Shown here one piece after another: positions 1-14,434 of a stretch of DNA of 64,000 nucleotides. Source of the DNA: Varroa destructor (taxonomy: Eukaryota; Arthropoda; Arachnida; Mesostigmata; Varroidae); contig NW_019211457.1 in NCBI RefSeq assembly GCF_002443255.2, positions 22,134,900 to 22,198,899 on the forward strand. Reading direction: 5' to 3'. How positions within the stretch are numbered: position 1 is the first letter of the stretch; every line of letters starts with the position of its first letter. The notes beneath the pieces were generated by a model that worked only from the letters and a program-made list of their open reading frames with translations, had not been told where the DNA came from and searched no databases. Both the position numbers and the translations under genes were made by a program.

Positions 1-3000
1 AAACTCTGTGAACATTTTTCCTTTTATTTCGTCCACGCTGCTTCGATTGATTGAGAAATATCATTGTCGCTAACAATTAAAAGCGTGTCGCGACGTTCGA
101 AGCGTCTTCTACTTGCGTCACAAGACCAAGGCCCCGCTGGTCGAAAGCCGCTGCTCTAAGGAACCAAGTCGCAAGAAAGCACAATGAAAATAATAGTGAA
201 CAACTTAGCCTCTGCCAATGGTCCCTCCAAGCAATTTCCGAGCCCTTGGCCACAACTGCGATAGTCGCTGTCTGGATCATACCGCCCTGTATGCCTATAC
301 CTCAGAATCCGATCTTCAATAGAAGCCAAATATTGACTTGGATTTATATATTCAAAAATAGAGCACGAAATGGACAACCAAATCTTACCCAAAGAATTAT
401 TAACACTTCTATGATCCTCTCCGGTTTCTATTCAATGGCTCATTTAACGAAGCGGGCATCAAATTATGTTTCTGTTGGCAAGTATTCGCGTAATAAACCA
501 GGTGTCACGTCATCTTAATGCTGTATTGTTGAAAGACGAAAACCCACGTTTTTGTTGCATAGAAGGTAAAATAAAATTAAATAATATCAATCTGCCCACA
601 AAGCTCGTCGCGCCCTACAGAACCAACATACCTGCTGGCAGTGCATTCATCTGATTGGCTATTATGAATTGTTCTAAATTCCGCCCATCCTCAAATATCT
701 AGAGGTTTGTGCTCCTACATTCATGACCTCATCACAACAAAGAAAAGCATTTGAGAAGCTCGCATCATTGTCAATCCGAAACGATAGCTACTAGGCTCAT
801 ACAGTCACACATGTAGTGAACCGACGGCCGGTGAGGTAGAAATTTTTATCCAAGGCGGTCGCGGCCTCTCCGTAAAACCTCGGCACCTCGGAGACATCCC
901 GATGATTAAGCACAATGCAAATGCCAGGTCATTTTAAAATGACACCGATTCTCTGGCGATCCTCAGTAGATTCTTCTGTTCCTGTGACTATGGCACATTC
1001 AGCGACGGACAAGCAACAAGAAACTGACCGCCCTCTGCTATAATGTCTACCATTTTCACTGTCTACATCAATCAAGCCACCTGTACCGACAGTACCTTAT
1101 CGACGTGGCAGTAAAGTTGGAATACATCATATTCAGTGTAATCAATATTTTCGCCAAGCAACAATATATAGGGTCTTAATATAGCAAACGACAATGTCCT
1201 GACCTAGTCTTTGTGGAAAAGCAATGCATCCTTTCCTCGACGTTTAGAAGTAGCTTACGATAGGTGGCAAGACTTACACAAATGCAATAACGTATATCAG
1301 CACTTTCAGCAATGTTTCATCGCACCAAATTATCAAGTGGCGCGCCCGGCAGCCAGGTATTGTTCGGCACTTTGATGGTTAGTGGTCTGAAGGTTGGCCA
1401 AACTTGATTAAGAGTTCCTTTTCATATGTTATCACATGCAAAAACATGGAAATGCCATCGTATATCTACCATCCTAAAATACCAAAAAAGAAACCTTTCA
1501 AATATCCAGTAAAAACGTACGACAAATTTGTGCAGGCGGTGCTGAAGCACATGATATGCGTTCTGTACCATACAGTTAAATTTTTATGCATGATCTTGAA
1601 CGTCGAAACATGCTCTTCTTGCAGGTCAATATTACGAAGTACACACTGAAGGGTAGCGACAAGGCTATCTTTAAAACACATCGGGCCCTGTTAAGCTGTC
1701 TCACAAGTATTGGATTCCCCACTTCTCGAACGGAACTTGTTGAGCGACTTCACTGGCACTTACCTCAGAGGTGCTAAGTATTTTTCAATAAGGCCACAGC
1801 GCTCTAATACATTTGAATTTTCTGGGAAGGACTTCTTCTCGACGATGAATATCGGACCAAACAAACTGATGCCACACATAATTCGAAATCTATCTGTGGT
1901 ACTCTTGATGACGGAGGAAGTACCCAATCCGTTTCATCTGTGAATCACGCAGAAGAAATACCAATACAATAGCTAAAGATTTCCTATATAGTGCACACGT
2001 GTGGATACGCGACATATCCCGAGCGCTGACGCCTACAACAGCCAAGTGCTGACGTACCTATAGAGCGAGTTGGCGAAGTGCAACAAAACTTTACGTAACT
2101 TCAATTTTCTTTTCCCACAACAACAACACCCAGGAATGAACTTAAACGCTGATATTGCCATACTATTCCAATTTGACCTTGCTGAAATGCACGAAATCAT
2201 ACATGAGTAACTTCTAAATGACGCGTAGAGCGTGATCTACAGTAATGTCTGCACATACTTAAAGGCAAACTTAGGCAAAATTATTTTCGATAACAAGCCT
2301 AGGGATTATGACATAACCTTGTTAATTTAGCCTTTAGGAGGTGCTCGCTACCGGGAAGGAGCTGTTTGCAGTCACTTTTCGACGGTTGCATTGCACACTC
2401 CCGCTTCAAGATTACCAGACAGATTAGCAAAGACATGCTATGCAGTACTCATTAGAGCTCGAAATTATCTTTGCCTAACAGCATTTATTATGATTCAACG
2501 CAAAGTCTTGGGGACCATTAACCAATCATTCCGCGGCATACACAACACTGGCATTCGGCGAAGTTTTGACAGTGTGCAGTGGTGATGTTCACCAGCTGCT
2601 ACCTGTTGTAAGGAGCCACACATATATCAATATTAAAGATAAGTATAAGTAGTAAGAATTCTCATCTATGGAGAAATTTCACGGTACACAATTCGTACCG
2701 ACTGTTGCCAGATCCTTTTAGACATTAGTAGGAACAGGCGTTAAAAAACTGCCAATAATATGATTATTCTGCACATAATACTATACAGCGCGAATATAGT
2801 GGATAAGAATCGACGAAATATGCACACTTGTTTCCCTCGAGACTTTCTATCAAAGTCTAAAGTGCGAAAAGTATCTATGATACTTTTCCCATAACATGCA
2901 TAAATGTATACAGTTATCGAATGCTCCGAGACGTTAAAAATTCTTGCATCGTCATTTTATCGGGGAATGCGGTGATATGCTGCACGTTTCATCAGGTGAC

Positions 3001-6000
3001 GTCAACATGGCACACTTTACAATCCAGTTCATCGACAGTTTTCAACATAAAAAGGCGCCCCGATATCTTTCCTGAAAAACATTGATTCTGCGAAACTATT
3101 CACCGGCACCAGGAAAGTCGTGCGCGATCTGTACTCGCATCTAATTGCCGCTGAAATTATAATGAACTGATTCATACACCACGTTGTGCTGCTACTCTCA
3201 CTTTTTCCGAAGACGCTGATGTACTATTTAGCTTCGGTCTATTTCCAATACAACTGCTTTGCAGTGACAACCCACAAAAAATAAGGCCAAACCATAGATA
3301 AAGTACTTATGTTGAAGACTAACTACGGCTAATTCTACGTTACTATCAGACGTCTCTGTGTGCCCGTAAATGTCAGGGTGCCTCTCAAACGCAATACTAC
3401 AACAAACATTGCGATTGGCAGTATTTTACACTGAACGCTTCTATATATGTAGTTTGACAACCGCTCTTGTAATACTGCGACAACACACAGCCAATATCTC
3501 TACATATGTTGACAACTTTGCGAATAGCATGCGGGGAATTAGCAACACTGCAACTACTTGCAGACTTGTATCTGTTCATTAAAAAACGTCTATTGGTAAT
3601 TTCTGGCTAGCATGTTGTTGAGCCGCTTTCACCATTTTTGGAATTTGACTTGCAGGACAGCTGCCGTGCGTTACCGCGTTTTTCTTCCTTAGGTACCTTA
3701 GTCACTGCGTCGTGCTTCCAGCAGATGACCATTTTCGGGCAAACGTAAAGGTTCATTGCACGAAAAATTTCTTTAATGTTGCCACATACATTGTTTCTTA
3801 CTTCAAGGACCGGAGCGAAGCGTGCCAGATGCTCAACGGCCGGCTTCAAGCTAGCTGTACGTTACGTGCAAAACTATGTTTACACTATATTGTAAAAGGA
3901 ACCATAAGTTCAATCTTAATCAAAGCCGTTATTCTGTCTTTCGTTATCTCTATTATAGATACAACTTTTTATCTCTATAAGAGTGAGATAAAATATGTTT
4001 GACAACAAAACACGAATGGTGCGAAGTCCATAAGCCCCTTCTAGTATACTGTTTTGTCTGTGTCTATTCGTCTGACCCAAATCAACCCTTCAAAATGGTT
4101 GAATTGTGCTATTTTTAAGCGGTAGAATGTCATTCTGAGAAAAGCTATCCGTAAATCAAAACCTTAAATGAATACACTATAAGCAAAACCGTAAAATGAC
4201 CGCTTTGTCTCGGGGGAATTTGTTTTTAATATTTTGTGGGGTGTAATGCTAATTTAGGGAAGTTGTTCGTTTTTTATAATTCCTGCCTCTTTTTTTTTGT
4301 AGGAATCTTTTACAAATGTCTGTAAAAAAAATTTGGGAATAAAGATGAATGAGGTATATTTTTGTAAGATTTTAGTCGAAAATGTTTTTGTTGATAAAGT
4401 GATAACGTGTTTTCTAAGAGGTTTACGAAGGAAGGTCCATTCTAAATATTAATTGAGAGCCTCTGCCGAACTGAGTCAGAATGCTATGCATATTTTTATA
4501 GCTAAAATTGATATTTCAGCGTAAAGAAGGCCAAAACTCATTAAGGACTTTGTCTCGCCCGCATGGGAGTGGGATGGAAGCTCGTTTCGAGCTACTTTTA
4601 GTTATTTTTAAACGAATTTCTAATTAGCATCAACTGGGAGGTTGTAGCAGCATATAGTCGACATTTTTTCAACAATATTCTCTAAAAGATCTTCTGAAAA
4701 AGTTCCACAAAAATAAATATCCCTTTCTACGGCAAGTACAACTCTTTCGAGGCCAACTAGTTACATCAGTTGACAGATGTTAACAAACTGAGCAAAAATG
4801 AAAATTGCTTTCCTATAACCAAAATCAATTTCAAATGTAATAGTTTTTCGCTCATGTAACACTGGATGAAACACTTTATATGAAATTATATTTAGATAAG
4901 GTGCTTCTTGTAAACTTTCCATAAGCTGAATCGAAATTCATACGTGTTTATATACCTACTTTTCAGTTTTGGTTCGAAAATACCATTTAAAAAGTGAATA
5001 CTAGAATATACTATATAAAGGGCTTTTTTTTGACGCCAATCGATAAGTCTAAATAAAAATGCAATACATACAATTATAACTGAAATGCCTATTTTTAAAT
5101 GAAAATGGCAAAACTCCTGTCGGTCGTATAGGTTATTTTTTGAAAATGCGTTTTGAGCGGTTTTTATTATCAAAAAAGGGAATATGAAAACCCTCAAGCT
5201 TTAATGGTGTCCTGGCAACAGGACAATGAATATGTTAGTCGACTCTATCAAGAGCAAGGCTACTCTATTCAGGTACATACCTCAGAGATCGGCTGAGTAT
5301 TAAGTCCATTCACGTACATTTCAGGAACAGAGTCAGCCAAAAAAACCCACAGTCACGTTTCAGAAATGTACCAAATGCTAATATATAACGAGTGAAACAC
5401 ATCTAAAGTTGGGTGTACTATATGGCGAACATATTAAATTGGCTACGAAAATAACTGCAGAGAAGTAAACTATAAGTGGAGAAAGGCAATTGCTACAAGA
5501 TAACTGTTAATCTTCATTCGACCTATTGTTTTAGTAAACTCAGGTATATGAGTCAGATTAAATTAATGAATCAACGACAAAACAGGCGCGGGGCCAAGGT
5601 CGCAATTCTGTCTAGTACTAAAACTATATTTTCTTAATTTAGAGACACGCTCAATAACTAACCATATTTAAAGAAGGATATTTTGTTTCTCTATTGGAAC
5701 AGGTACTATAATTTCAAGTAAAACACTGCGAATGGCTATTAGGTTCCTTTACCACTCTATTAATGTGTGCTATATTTTTTGGACAATACTTATCGCAGAT
5801 AGAACGGGTGTGATATCCCGATGTGAAACAGCGTTCAGAAGTTACGATCAATACGACACAAAATGGCATCGAACGATTTCACACAAAATAACAAAATTGC
5901 AGCTGTCATTTTCTCCAACAGAGTTCTTCGATGCCAAGTTTGTAGATATCCACTACTAAGCACTACAGTGCATATTAGACAATGTTCCAAAGAACATATG

Positions 6001-9000
6001 ATAGCAAAATTCCTAAAAAGTCTTGCCCACACTTTGAATAAAAACAGCAATATGTATGATACTAGTAAGAGAGAATTCTACAAATTTACCTCGCTGCAAC
6101 GTCCTATGTATGCACAAGTTTACTAGGTGAGTAGTAGAAATGGTCTATAAAGAATGCTGCATGCCACATTATTTGGGTGTCATTAGAAACATCCGTTCTT
6201 TTGCTGGCAGCCATCAAGATTTTGAATAACTTAAGTGTTATGTTGGAGCTCAGAGCTAGAAAAGACACCAAGATATGCTCTTGTGTTTTCATATATTGCT
6301 TTTACCTTGAGAGTTTAAAAGCTCGAAACATATAAGCGGAACCATATTCAATGTACACATAATGAGGTCTTACTGGATGTACATGAAGAAAAGCCGTTTA
6401 ATGGTAATCCTTCTTCATGTACTTCAATATTTTATAGTTACTTCAGACTTCTGTAGTTAAACTTGGTTGAACGGGCATTCCATGATAAAATTTTTTCGAA
6501 CGCTTTTGGAAGAAGTTTTAAGGAAATTCTAATTCTTTTTGTCAAACAATCAACTGAATGTAACGTATTTTGCACAATATTTAATGAAGGATCAGCGGTT
6601 CGCAACAAGACTGCTTCGTTTGCTAACAGCGGATCAAAACCGGTGCCTGTAAGACCTTTTAAATAACCATTTTGTAGAAAAAATTTAAAGGTTATAAGCA
6701 TAAATTTCTCGACATTTTTCGGTCGGTATAGCAGACATCCACTGAGCTTGAAAAAAAGTGTATAGTTTTCGAAAATCAACTATATCCTAATCTTTTCGCG
6801 CTTATAGACTTATAGGCTTCTTTTGCTGCTCGGAATTGACAGCTTACAACCTTGCAGATAAGTATGCGGTTGCAAAAGAAACAAAAGCAGGTTTTAATAT
6901 AGCACAATGGAGAATTCAAGGCAGAAAAATGAGTGCGTACTCAATGAATATCGCTCAAAGGTGCATTATTAACGATCGTTTACGTCATATGTTATAAAAG
7001 TTAAACAGATGCCTTCTGAGAACTTTCAATTCAAGTGGTTCGATCGATCGTTTGCTTCGAAATTCTCTTAAGAATAGAACTACAGGCTGTTTCTGACGAA
7101 AACATTTTCATTATTCATGCAAACATCAACTGCAGAAACAATCGCTGTCGTGCTCAATATTCAAAAAGCATCACTATTATGAGTAAAAGCAGTTTTCCGA
7201 CTAATATTTGTATTCTGAATCTAGACAAAGGCTACATCATGCTACCATATTTTTTTTTATCAGAAAGACAAACGTATCAACATCCGCAGGCTCTTGTGCG
7301 ACTTTGGATAGCTGAAGTGTTTATAGGAACGCCTTACGTCTTTTAATAAGATGGTGCATCAAGCGTGATTCCGACAAGTCCAGGCATGACAACGCTGCTT
7401 GTTTACTCGTGTTCTCAACACGGCATTTGTGCATTTACATATGCGAAAAAAATTAGATATATGTTATAGAGACTATCTTGGAAGTAAAGCATGAGGAAAA
7501 TTTTGAATTTAAATAAGCCATTCTGTATAGCCATTAATTAAATCGTCAAAGAACTTTCATGAGTGAATCAGAACCCGTGTAAGAAATATTGGTGGTGTAC
7601 TATTTTACTTTCAAAAGTTACAATATTTTGCAGCCTTGACCAGAATATGACCATGCTGCACATCGGGGGGAATGATCTAGATACTTCTGGAAGGAAGTGA
7701 GTCTGTTTATTGAAAATACCGAGTACAGTTATTGAAGTAGGATTTTTCATCTATGCCCTGCTAAGGCGACAGACGTTCGCTTGTACTTTTAAAAATTAGT
7801 CTAAGCAATGCATCGAGGCATTCTTCTGGATTTATTGCTAAACTTTAGTTGTGATGAACAAATGTTTTCCAGTGAGGTAGGAAATCGATTGCTTGCCTGG
7901 TAGGTTTGTTATTTAAGGGTCAAACAGGTCGTACTTTCGTTCCAGCATCATGATTCTCTCCATAGCCAGGTGACGTCTATAAAGCCGTACCTTCACCAGT
8001 TGCCACTTTATTTCAAAATTTAACTCAAAAATTAATGATTCGTTCACTCTCTGAAAGACACTAATCAAGAACATGGAATACATTAAAATATAAACTGAAA
8101 CATAAGTAATCTTTTTGTGCACGCCAATAAAACTCGATTCACGCATAACATAAAATATTTCCAGCGCGAAATATAGCAGTTACTGTTGAATAACGTTTAA
8201 TCGCAAAAAGTGATGTGTGGCTTTCGTTGTTCAGGTACTCTGTTGAAAAACGTTGTTCAGATACTCTAAAAGAGGCGAAGCATTGTTTTAAGGCATTAGT
8301 CTTCGTACACTTTTATAAATATGTCTTCTTCAAGAAGTGTATCTTGCAGATGTGGAAGCTTGACTCCAAGATTAATTCGGACTTATATGTTGAAAGTTAC
8401 GGCATATTTAAGGCAATACTTATGACTATTTTACGACAGATTTCCAGCTAATACATTGATTGCCTTTCTGTAAAGAATACGACGTCTCCTGCACTGAACA
8501 CCACACCAATATGAACATTATTAAAATAGAAATTACTTCTATTATATTATTAATCTATAAGAACATTGTTTGGATCATGTGCAAGCCAGTGCTTTTTTGC
8601 GATTGATTTCTGCATCAAGAAAAATTCAAAACAATTACATTTTCTCGACGACGACTTGACCGAATCAGAACGATTATCAAAAATGCACATTTTAGCTCCA
8701 TTTTAATGAACCAACTACTTGTTTAGCTTGCTTAGCAGGCTTCATATTCATTCTCAATTTTTGCACTATCACACTGTGTCCGTGGGCCATGTGCTTGTCC
8801 GCTGCGGTTCAAGTTGACTTGCAGGACTGCAAGTTGACTATTGTCAATTTCTTTTTAGCTTTTTCCTGTACTTGCTGGTCTTTGTTACGTGCCTCGGTTC
8901 GGCTCGCATGTGAGATGTCGGTCTTACAGGGCCTTGTTTTATTTTTTCCACTACTTTCCAGTATTTAACGCATTGTATGAAGTCTCTGCGCGTTAATTTG

Positions 9001-9179
9001 TTTTTCACGTGCAGCAATGGGGCCTTAAACCTTTACGGTCTTGACTTACGTGTCTAAGCGAGCCACATTTGAAGCATCATGTACCATCAACTTTGTTGCT
9101 TTAAATTCCTTAACGCTGTGTCTCACCTTCTAGTAGCAATCATATATCAACAAGTAACCTTATTTTTCTGGTAAGCGAT
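1..9179. other. AT-rich anonymous DNA, no gene recognised
   Basis: I see no tandem array, tRNA-like element or recognisable protein here. Open frames are all shorter than about 115 codons, which is what chance gives in this much AT-rich sequence. Several are open on both strands at the same place, for example around 6,438-6,779. Two stretches look slightly more protein-like than the rest: 1,622-1,940 on the plus strand, after a pyrimidine-rich CAG acceptor-like site, and 3,690-3,860 on the minus strand. Neither matches a family I know. Intergenic or intronic DNA is the simplest reading. Confidence 0.6.
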
Positions 9180-10800
9180 ACGTGCTTCCTAGCTTCACCT
9201 TTTTCAACAAAAGGAGTTTTCTGGCCGGTTTACTAGGAATTATTACTGTACTAGATCAAGAACCTTCAATGCCGTTTCTGGATTTCAACGAACGATGTTT
9301 CATGCCCCTAAGAAAACTCAGTGTGTCGGCTTCATTTTTTTCCTATTTTTTTCCTATAAGGGCATCTAAAAAGGAGTCACCGTTTTTTAAGACAACAGCC
9401 TTCCTAAAATATTCTTGAGCTCTAGCGTCTTTGCTTATGGTCGCGTCAAAAAACTCACTTCATCACCTTAGTTTCCCGCACTTTGATCAGCAGGCCTTCA
9501 TCCTGTATCTCATTGATAACTTTTTTCCCTGCATTCGCTTGTTCTGGTTGCATATGTAATTTTATGTCTATGAGTATTATTTCAATTTTTTTTTTACCTT
9601 ACTCAATTTTTAAACTTATTATGCTTAATCCCACATATTCCGCCGACCTAATACCCTGTGTTTCGAACAGCGTTGCATCTTGCTTATCCCGTTCAAAATC
9701 TGGTTGATGTTATTTTCTCGGGAGTACATATCTACGCTTTTCGGTTTTTTTTTTCACTTTAAACTCCTCCAAGATACGAATAAGTGATATCTTTTATGCT
9801 TAGCTCCTTTGTCTTGATCACCATTTTCAAAATAACTCTAAAAAAGCCCTCTGCGGACTCAATGGAGATATTGTGGGCATTACTGGTCAAAGGGCATCAG
9901 GGCCTGTGTGTCTTTCTCATCGACCATTTCAAAGCATTCATAGTTTCTCCGAACAGCTGTGGAGTCAATTGAGAGAACACATGCTCTAGGAGATAACGGA
10001 AACTGGTTGGTGAATCGTCTAAGAATTGCCGCATTCTTATCAGAGGCTTTAGTAAAGAGCATAGCTCTGGGTTGGGAATAAGCGCTTGGATGCTTTCGTC
10101 GCACACACTAGACCGCAGGAAGAGCTTATTCGGCTAATCCCTGACTAGTGTTTTCGCTTTGCCTCCAGTAATCATCGCTTACTCTAGTCTTTCTCTTTTA
10201 ACTTTCCACATTTCACTTTGTGCACAAAAGTTTCACTTTTTGATTGTATTTACCTACTGCTTCCTTCTCGCAATCATCTGGGTTTCTCTTCAGTTCTTTT
10301 AACTTTCTCCTTGTGGGCTTTGTCCTCTTTCCAGTGTGCCTCATCTTTCTCTTCTGTCAAAACTGTCTCTTATATAATTCATTCATCCTAGGTACACCCT
10401 TAAATAATTTTCTGAGTGCGACCTTCATATATGTCCGGATGTTACCTGGGCAGCCTGATTAAACTGTCTACTTTGGAAACTATGTTATTCAGAACTGATG
10501 ATATTGGGTGCCTTTATTGATGCCGCGCCTTTTGCCCAACCGCATCTGGTTAGAAAAATTCAAATTTATGTGGTCTTGAACATACAATTTTTTAAACGAA
10601 GTAAGCTATTATTAATACTTGTGTGCTATTTGATGACCTTGGATTATCTCTTTCTCAGAAATTCGTCGACTTTGTTTTCTATGTCCACCGGTGGGAGCTT
10701 TGTTCCCTTTCCTGCTGCGACAGGTGTGGTTCGTACTAGACTCCGCCTTGTCACGCATTATCTCACCCTGATTTAAACCGTAAAGTTTATCCTTTCGTGG
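9180..10800 (-). pseudogene. Frame-broken coding-like stretch, unidentified
   Basis: Reading the minus strand from 10,800 down to 9,180 gives a series of protein-like segments in changing frames, broken by stops. One near 10,740-10,650 contains TTPVAAGKGTKLPP. One near 10,435-10,220 is lysine- and glutamate-rich (REKDEAHWKEDKAHKEKVK). One at 10,106-9,897 contains FRYLLEHVFSQLTPQLF, with a second open frame over the same bases. One near 9,690-9,490 contains DFERDKQDATLFETQGIRS and then ILIDIKLHMQPEQANAGKK. One near 9,440-9,350 contains AQEYFRKAVVLKNGDSFLD. These look less random than neighbouring translations, but frameshifts and stops separate them and clear splice sites were not found at each break. 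A decayed gene or transposon-derived open frame is the likely explanation. I could not name the family. Part of the signal could be chance, because T-rich plus-strand DNA gives K/E-rich minus translations. Confidence 0.3.
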
Positions 10801-13800
10801 GTATGGTTCCTTTGAATAACCTTTGGAGAATTCTAGGGTTGTACCGTCCTATTGTTCTCTGCAAAGGACCATTCATGATTCTTGCGAAAAACCTGCTCAC
10901 GGAGCGGATAAACAAAATACTGCCTTGTTAGAGATAAATTCACGCTGTTTTGCTAACCGTCTGATCTATTCAAACCAACGAGTTGGTAATCATCAAACAG
11001 TTATCATACTATCTCTTAGCTCTTCGCAGTAACAGCCAAAGATAACGCTGATCGGAAAAGGAAAATTTCTGTTGCAGTAAGCGCTGTAGAGTGGTAAAAA
11101 AAGACTGTGCATATCTTGCGCCAACTTTTGATTAAGGACCGCCAGTCACAAATATGTCAAGATGTCATTGCCCGGAGTATGGTCACCTACTTTAAAGTTG
11201 TTATATCGCCGTAGTTGTTGTTGGACACACTGAATGTCTAATTTAGCTACCGTAAAATAAGCCCTGTTTGTGTCCTAAGCTGAGAACGTACCTTACACAC
11301 AACCCGATATACTGTTAAAAAGCCTAATTTCCTTATTGTTTGATCTCGAAAACGGGATTCCGGGTCTAAACACATCTGCACAGCGTGGATGCCTTGTCTT
11401 CAGCGGTGGAACCACCTAGCTTAGAGCTAAAAGTCCAACAATTGCTAGGCGATTTTACTAAGAGATACCAAAAGACTTATGGGACGCCACATAACAGTTA
11501 TTAATGCTTATACGATGAGCTACAAAAGCAGGATTATGTAAGAAATGAAAATAAGCGTCGATTAACTGTTTATATAATTTGAGGATGCTTTTTTTCTACC
11601 GTGTATCTGCCATACCACCGGAATACTCTTCATGCATACAAATTTAAGGTTATAACGAGAAATATTTCTTTTCGACTCGATCTCCCTCAAAATTGAACCT
11701 TTTAGTGGTGGTTCAAAGGTCTTTCTTCGGTTGTTGTCGTGATGCTCCATTCCATTTCAGATGGTTCTTCCTCAAAAATTAAGTGAGCAATTATGTGGGT
11801 TCTTCAATTGTACTACATGTGTGGCCATGGTGGTCGGCAACGTTTTTCTTTAAAATAACTAAGGTATAGAATCAGGTGTACTGCTGCATATTTTAAGTGA
11901 TTCTCTGATTTAAACTTGCTTTCTTAGAAATCCTTTTAACCTTTATTCATATTATGTTAAATAACTTCTCATATGAAGCGTAAAGTACTACTGCGGGATT
12001 ATCCTAAAGAAAGCCCATAACTGGGTCCACCTTAGTTGCTCACCGAAACCAGCGCGGAGCAAGCTTATGTAACAAAAAGTCAACTCTAATGTGAAGTATT
12101 ATGTGTCGTTGTCCTTCATCGGTTGTTATCTATCCGGTCTGTTGTATCAGTGAAATATAAACCCGTAACGTCTGTACCCTTGTGAACGAATTACAGCCCC
12201 TGGGATTTGGGATAATTCAACGAAGGTGCGCATAGCTATTATCGTCTCTCACCTTTATCCTTGGTGTTAGCTGTTACTTACCACTAGAAACGTCTTGCAT
12301 ACAGTGGCGTTTTAAAAATTTACTGTGATATGTCCTTTTCTAAATCGCATGTTTAACATCATTTCCAGATAATGCGCTGAAGACAATGTGTAACTTTCAG
12401 TCCGAAAGTATGTCATAAACAAAATTTGTACAAACTGAATGAAACAATCAACAGGGTAGAATTTTTCACAGTCTCAGGTAGTTTTATGGCCGCGAATATA
12501 AACGTCGAGGAACATAAAATAGCACTACTCAAATGTTTGTGAACGTGATTTTCCAATGCTTTGTCGTTAAGAAATATATTCACGTTTGTATATTTTTGAT
12601 GCTATCCAAGTTGACTTATTTCTCGCCTGTTTAGCAGCCACGTTTCAAGCAATACGCGGATATAATTGAGGTTATTCAAATCATGTCTGTAAAATGTTTC
12701 AAGACTATATTATTCAATTTATATTAGTTTGACGTTAAAATAGCTTAAACGTATTGTTTTTACTGAACATTCTAATAATATGTATGCCTTGGATCTTGAA
12801 AGCAATATCGAACTCAATCGCTTGAACCTGTAGTACCGTGCAATAAAATGATTGCTCGAATCATTTTAGTGTACGTTATCAGAATATACAGATACCCATT
12901 GTCGCCACTAGGTAAGGAGAATTTCCTAAAAGCACGGTACTCGCTTCTAGCGTTTTAGAGATTGCTCCGTAGAATAAACGCTAAAGAGTAGCCCCTATTT
13001 TTTAGGTGATGTGTTTTTAGCTTATATATATTTATAGTTTATATGATGATTTAAACTGTAACAAGTATTAATGTGAATCCGTTACAGATATTCAGCCATT
13101 ATGTTTTTCCGTTATTTAGAGGTCTGCGCATTGCTGGTGAAATTTTTCTTAAACAAACGAATTATTTCACTTGCTATTGTATCACTGTAGCTTCGCATAG
13201 GGCCGATACAGGAGCTCGTATTTGTCCAATAACTCCACATGTACTTGTCGTCATTTTTATGTTAGCACTCTGTGATCGAAGAAATACGAAAAACACGTTA
13301 AATCATCTAATGGAGTATTGAGGCGTTACATTGACCTGCATTTCGTATTGTACATTTTTTTATAGCATTTAGGCAACTAAGATCGTTAAACAATCGAAGT
13401 GACATAATCAGATGTAAAAATGTATTAAACCTTTTATAATATTTGTTCTTGTTTTTTAAAGGTTGTGGATTTTTCAAAATCCTGAGTCAAAAATATAGCG
13501 AAGCCTATTTTTAGGACTCCTTATTGGTATCATACTTTTGAAACTTATTAACAAGTTACGCCAGAAATCAAGGAACCACAATAAAAGCATAAATCATCAA
13601 ATGACACAAATACATTTATTCTAAGCAACAAAAATATACATTGGAAGTCGATTTGTGTAAAGTCCCAAGCACAATAAGCATTTTACCTTATGAATGAGAC
13701 TTGTTGCTGCGTTAAGTAATAGTGACAAAATATACTATTGTTGTACATAATGCTTTTCATGGCTTTATTTGTGCGCCTACCTATGAATTGGTAAATAAGC

Positions 13801-14267
13801 GCAAACCAGTGTTCTAACTACATACTAAGTAGTACGTTATAACCAAATGTAATTATGGTAAATATATAATGACAAGTTTGAACATAGTGGTTACCTGTCA
13901 ATCGTCTGACTACGTAATCTAAACAATTGTTGCTCTGTGACCTCAAAGACTTTTAGGAAGTTATGACGATTTCCTGGCGTCCGCAGCAATTTTCTGCAAT
14001 TGTAGCGCCAATGATCACCGCGGTTCACACACCTCCTGCTTTGGCCACCACTAACTCCAGCATTCTTCTTGCCGTGACTTGCAGATTCCTGTCGAACACC
14101 GAACTTTTAAAGAAACAATAGACTTGTTGCATCTGCTCGATACAGCGACGAGGTGTATGTCCATATACATCTTGGCCTTGGATCATAGAATAGGCAAATT
14201 AGTTCACGGCTGGAAAGGCCCTGACTCAATACTAATGCGGTTCCAAGTGTAAAACGCGACGCATTAA
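10801..14267. other. AT-rich DNA, nothing recognised
   Basis: No array, RNA gene or protein family is visible. Short open frames at 10,823-11,032 and 13,073-13,321 have no recognisable content or splice-site support. This interval lies downstream of the polyadenylation hexamer of the minus-strand gene candidate, so it is probably intergenic. Confidence 0.55.
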
Positions 14268-14273
14268 TTTATT
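14268..14273 (-). promoter_or_regulatory. AATAAA polyadenylation hexamer for the minus-strand gene candidate
   Basis: The minus strand reads AATAAA here, about 160 nt past the TAG at 14,437-14,435. That is a normal 3' UTR length in small animal genomes. Such hexamers are common by chance in AT-rich DNA, so its support comes from its position after the terminal exon candidate. Confidence 0.3.
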
Positions 14274-14434
14274 AAGTTTGAATCTTCACTTTCAACTGAA
14301 TTATACTATCGAGGTCAGTGCCATGAGCAACATTTACCATAGTGCAGTTCTTTTAAGCGCTGGCAATTCCGTAAAACCTTATTCCGTAATACTTAATCAT
14401 TTTACACTCTCTACTTTAGGTTTTTTTTCTGCAT

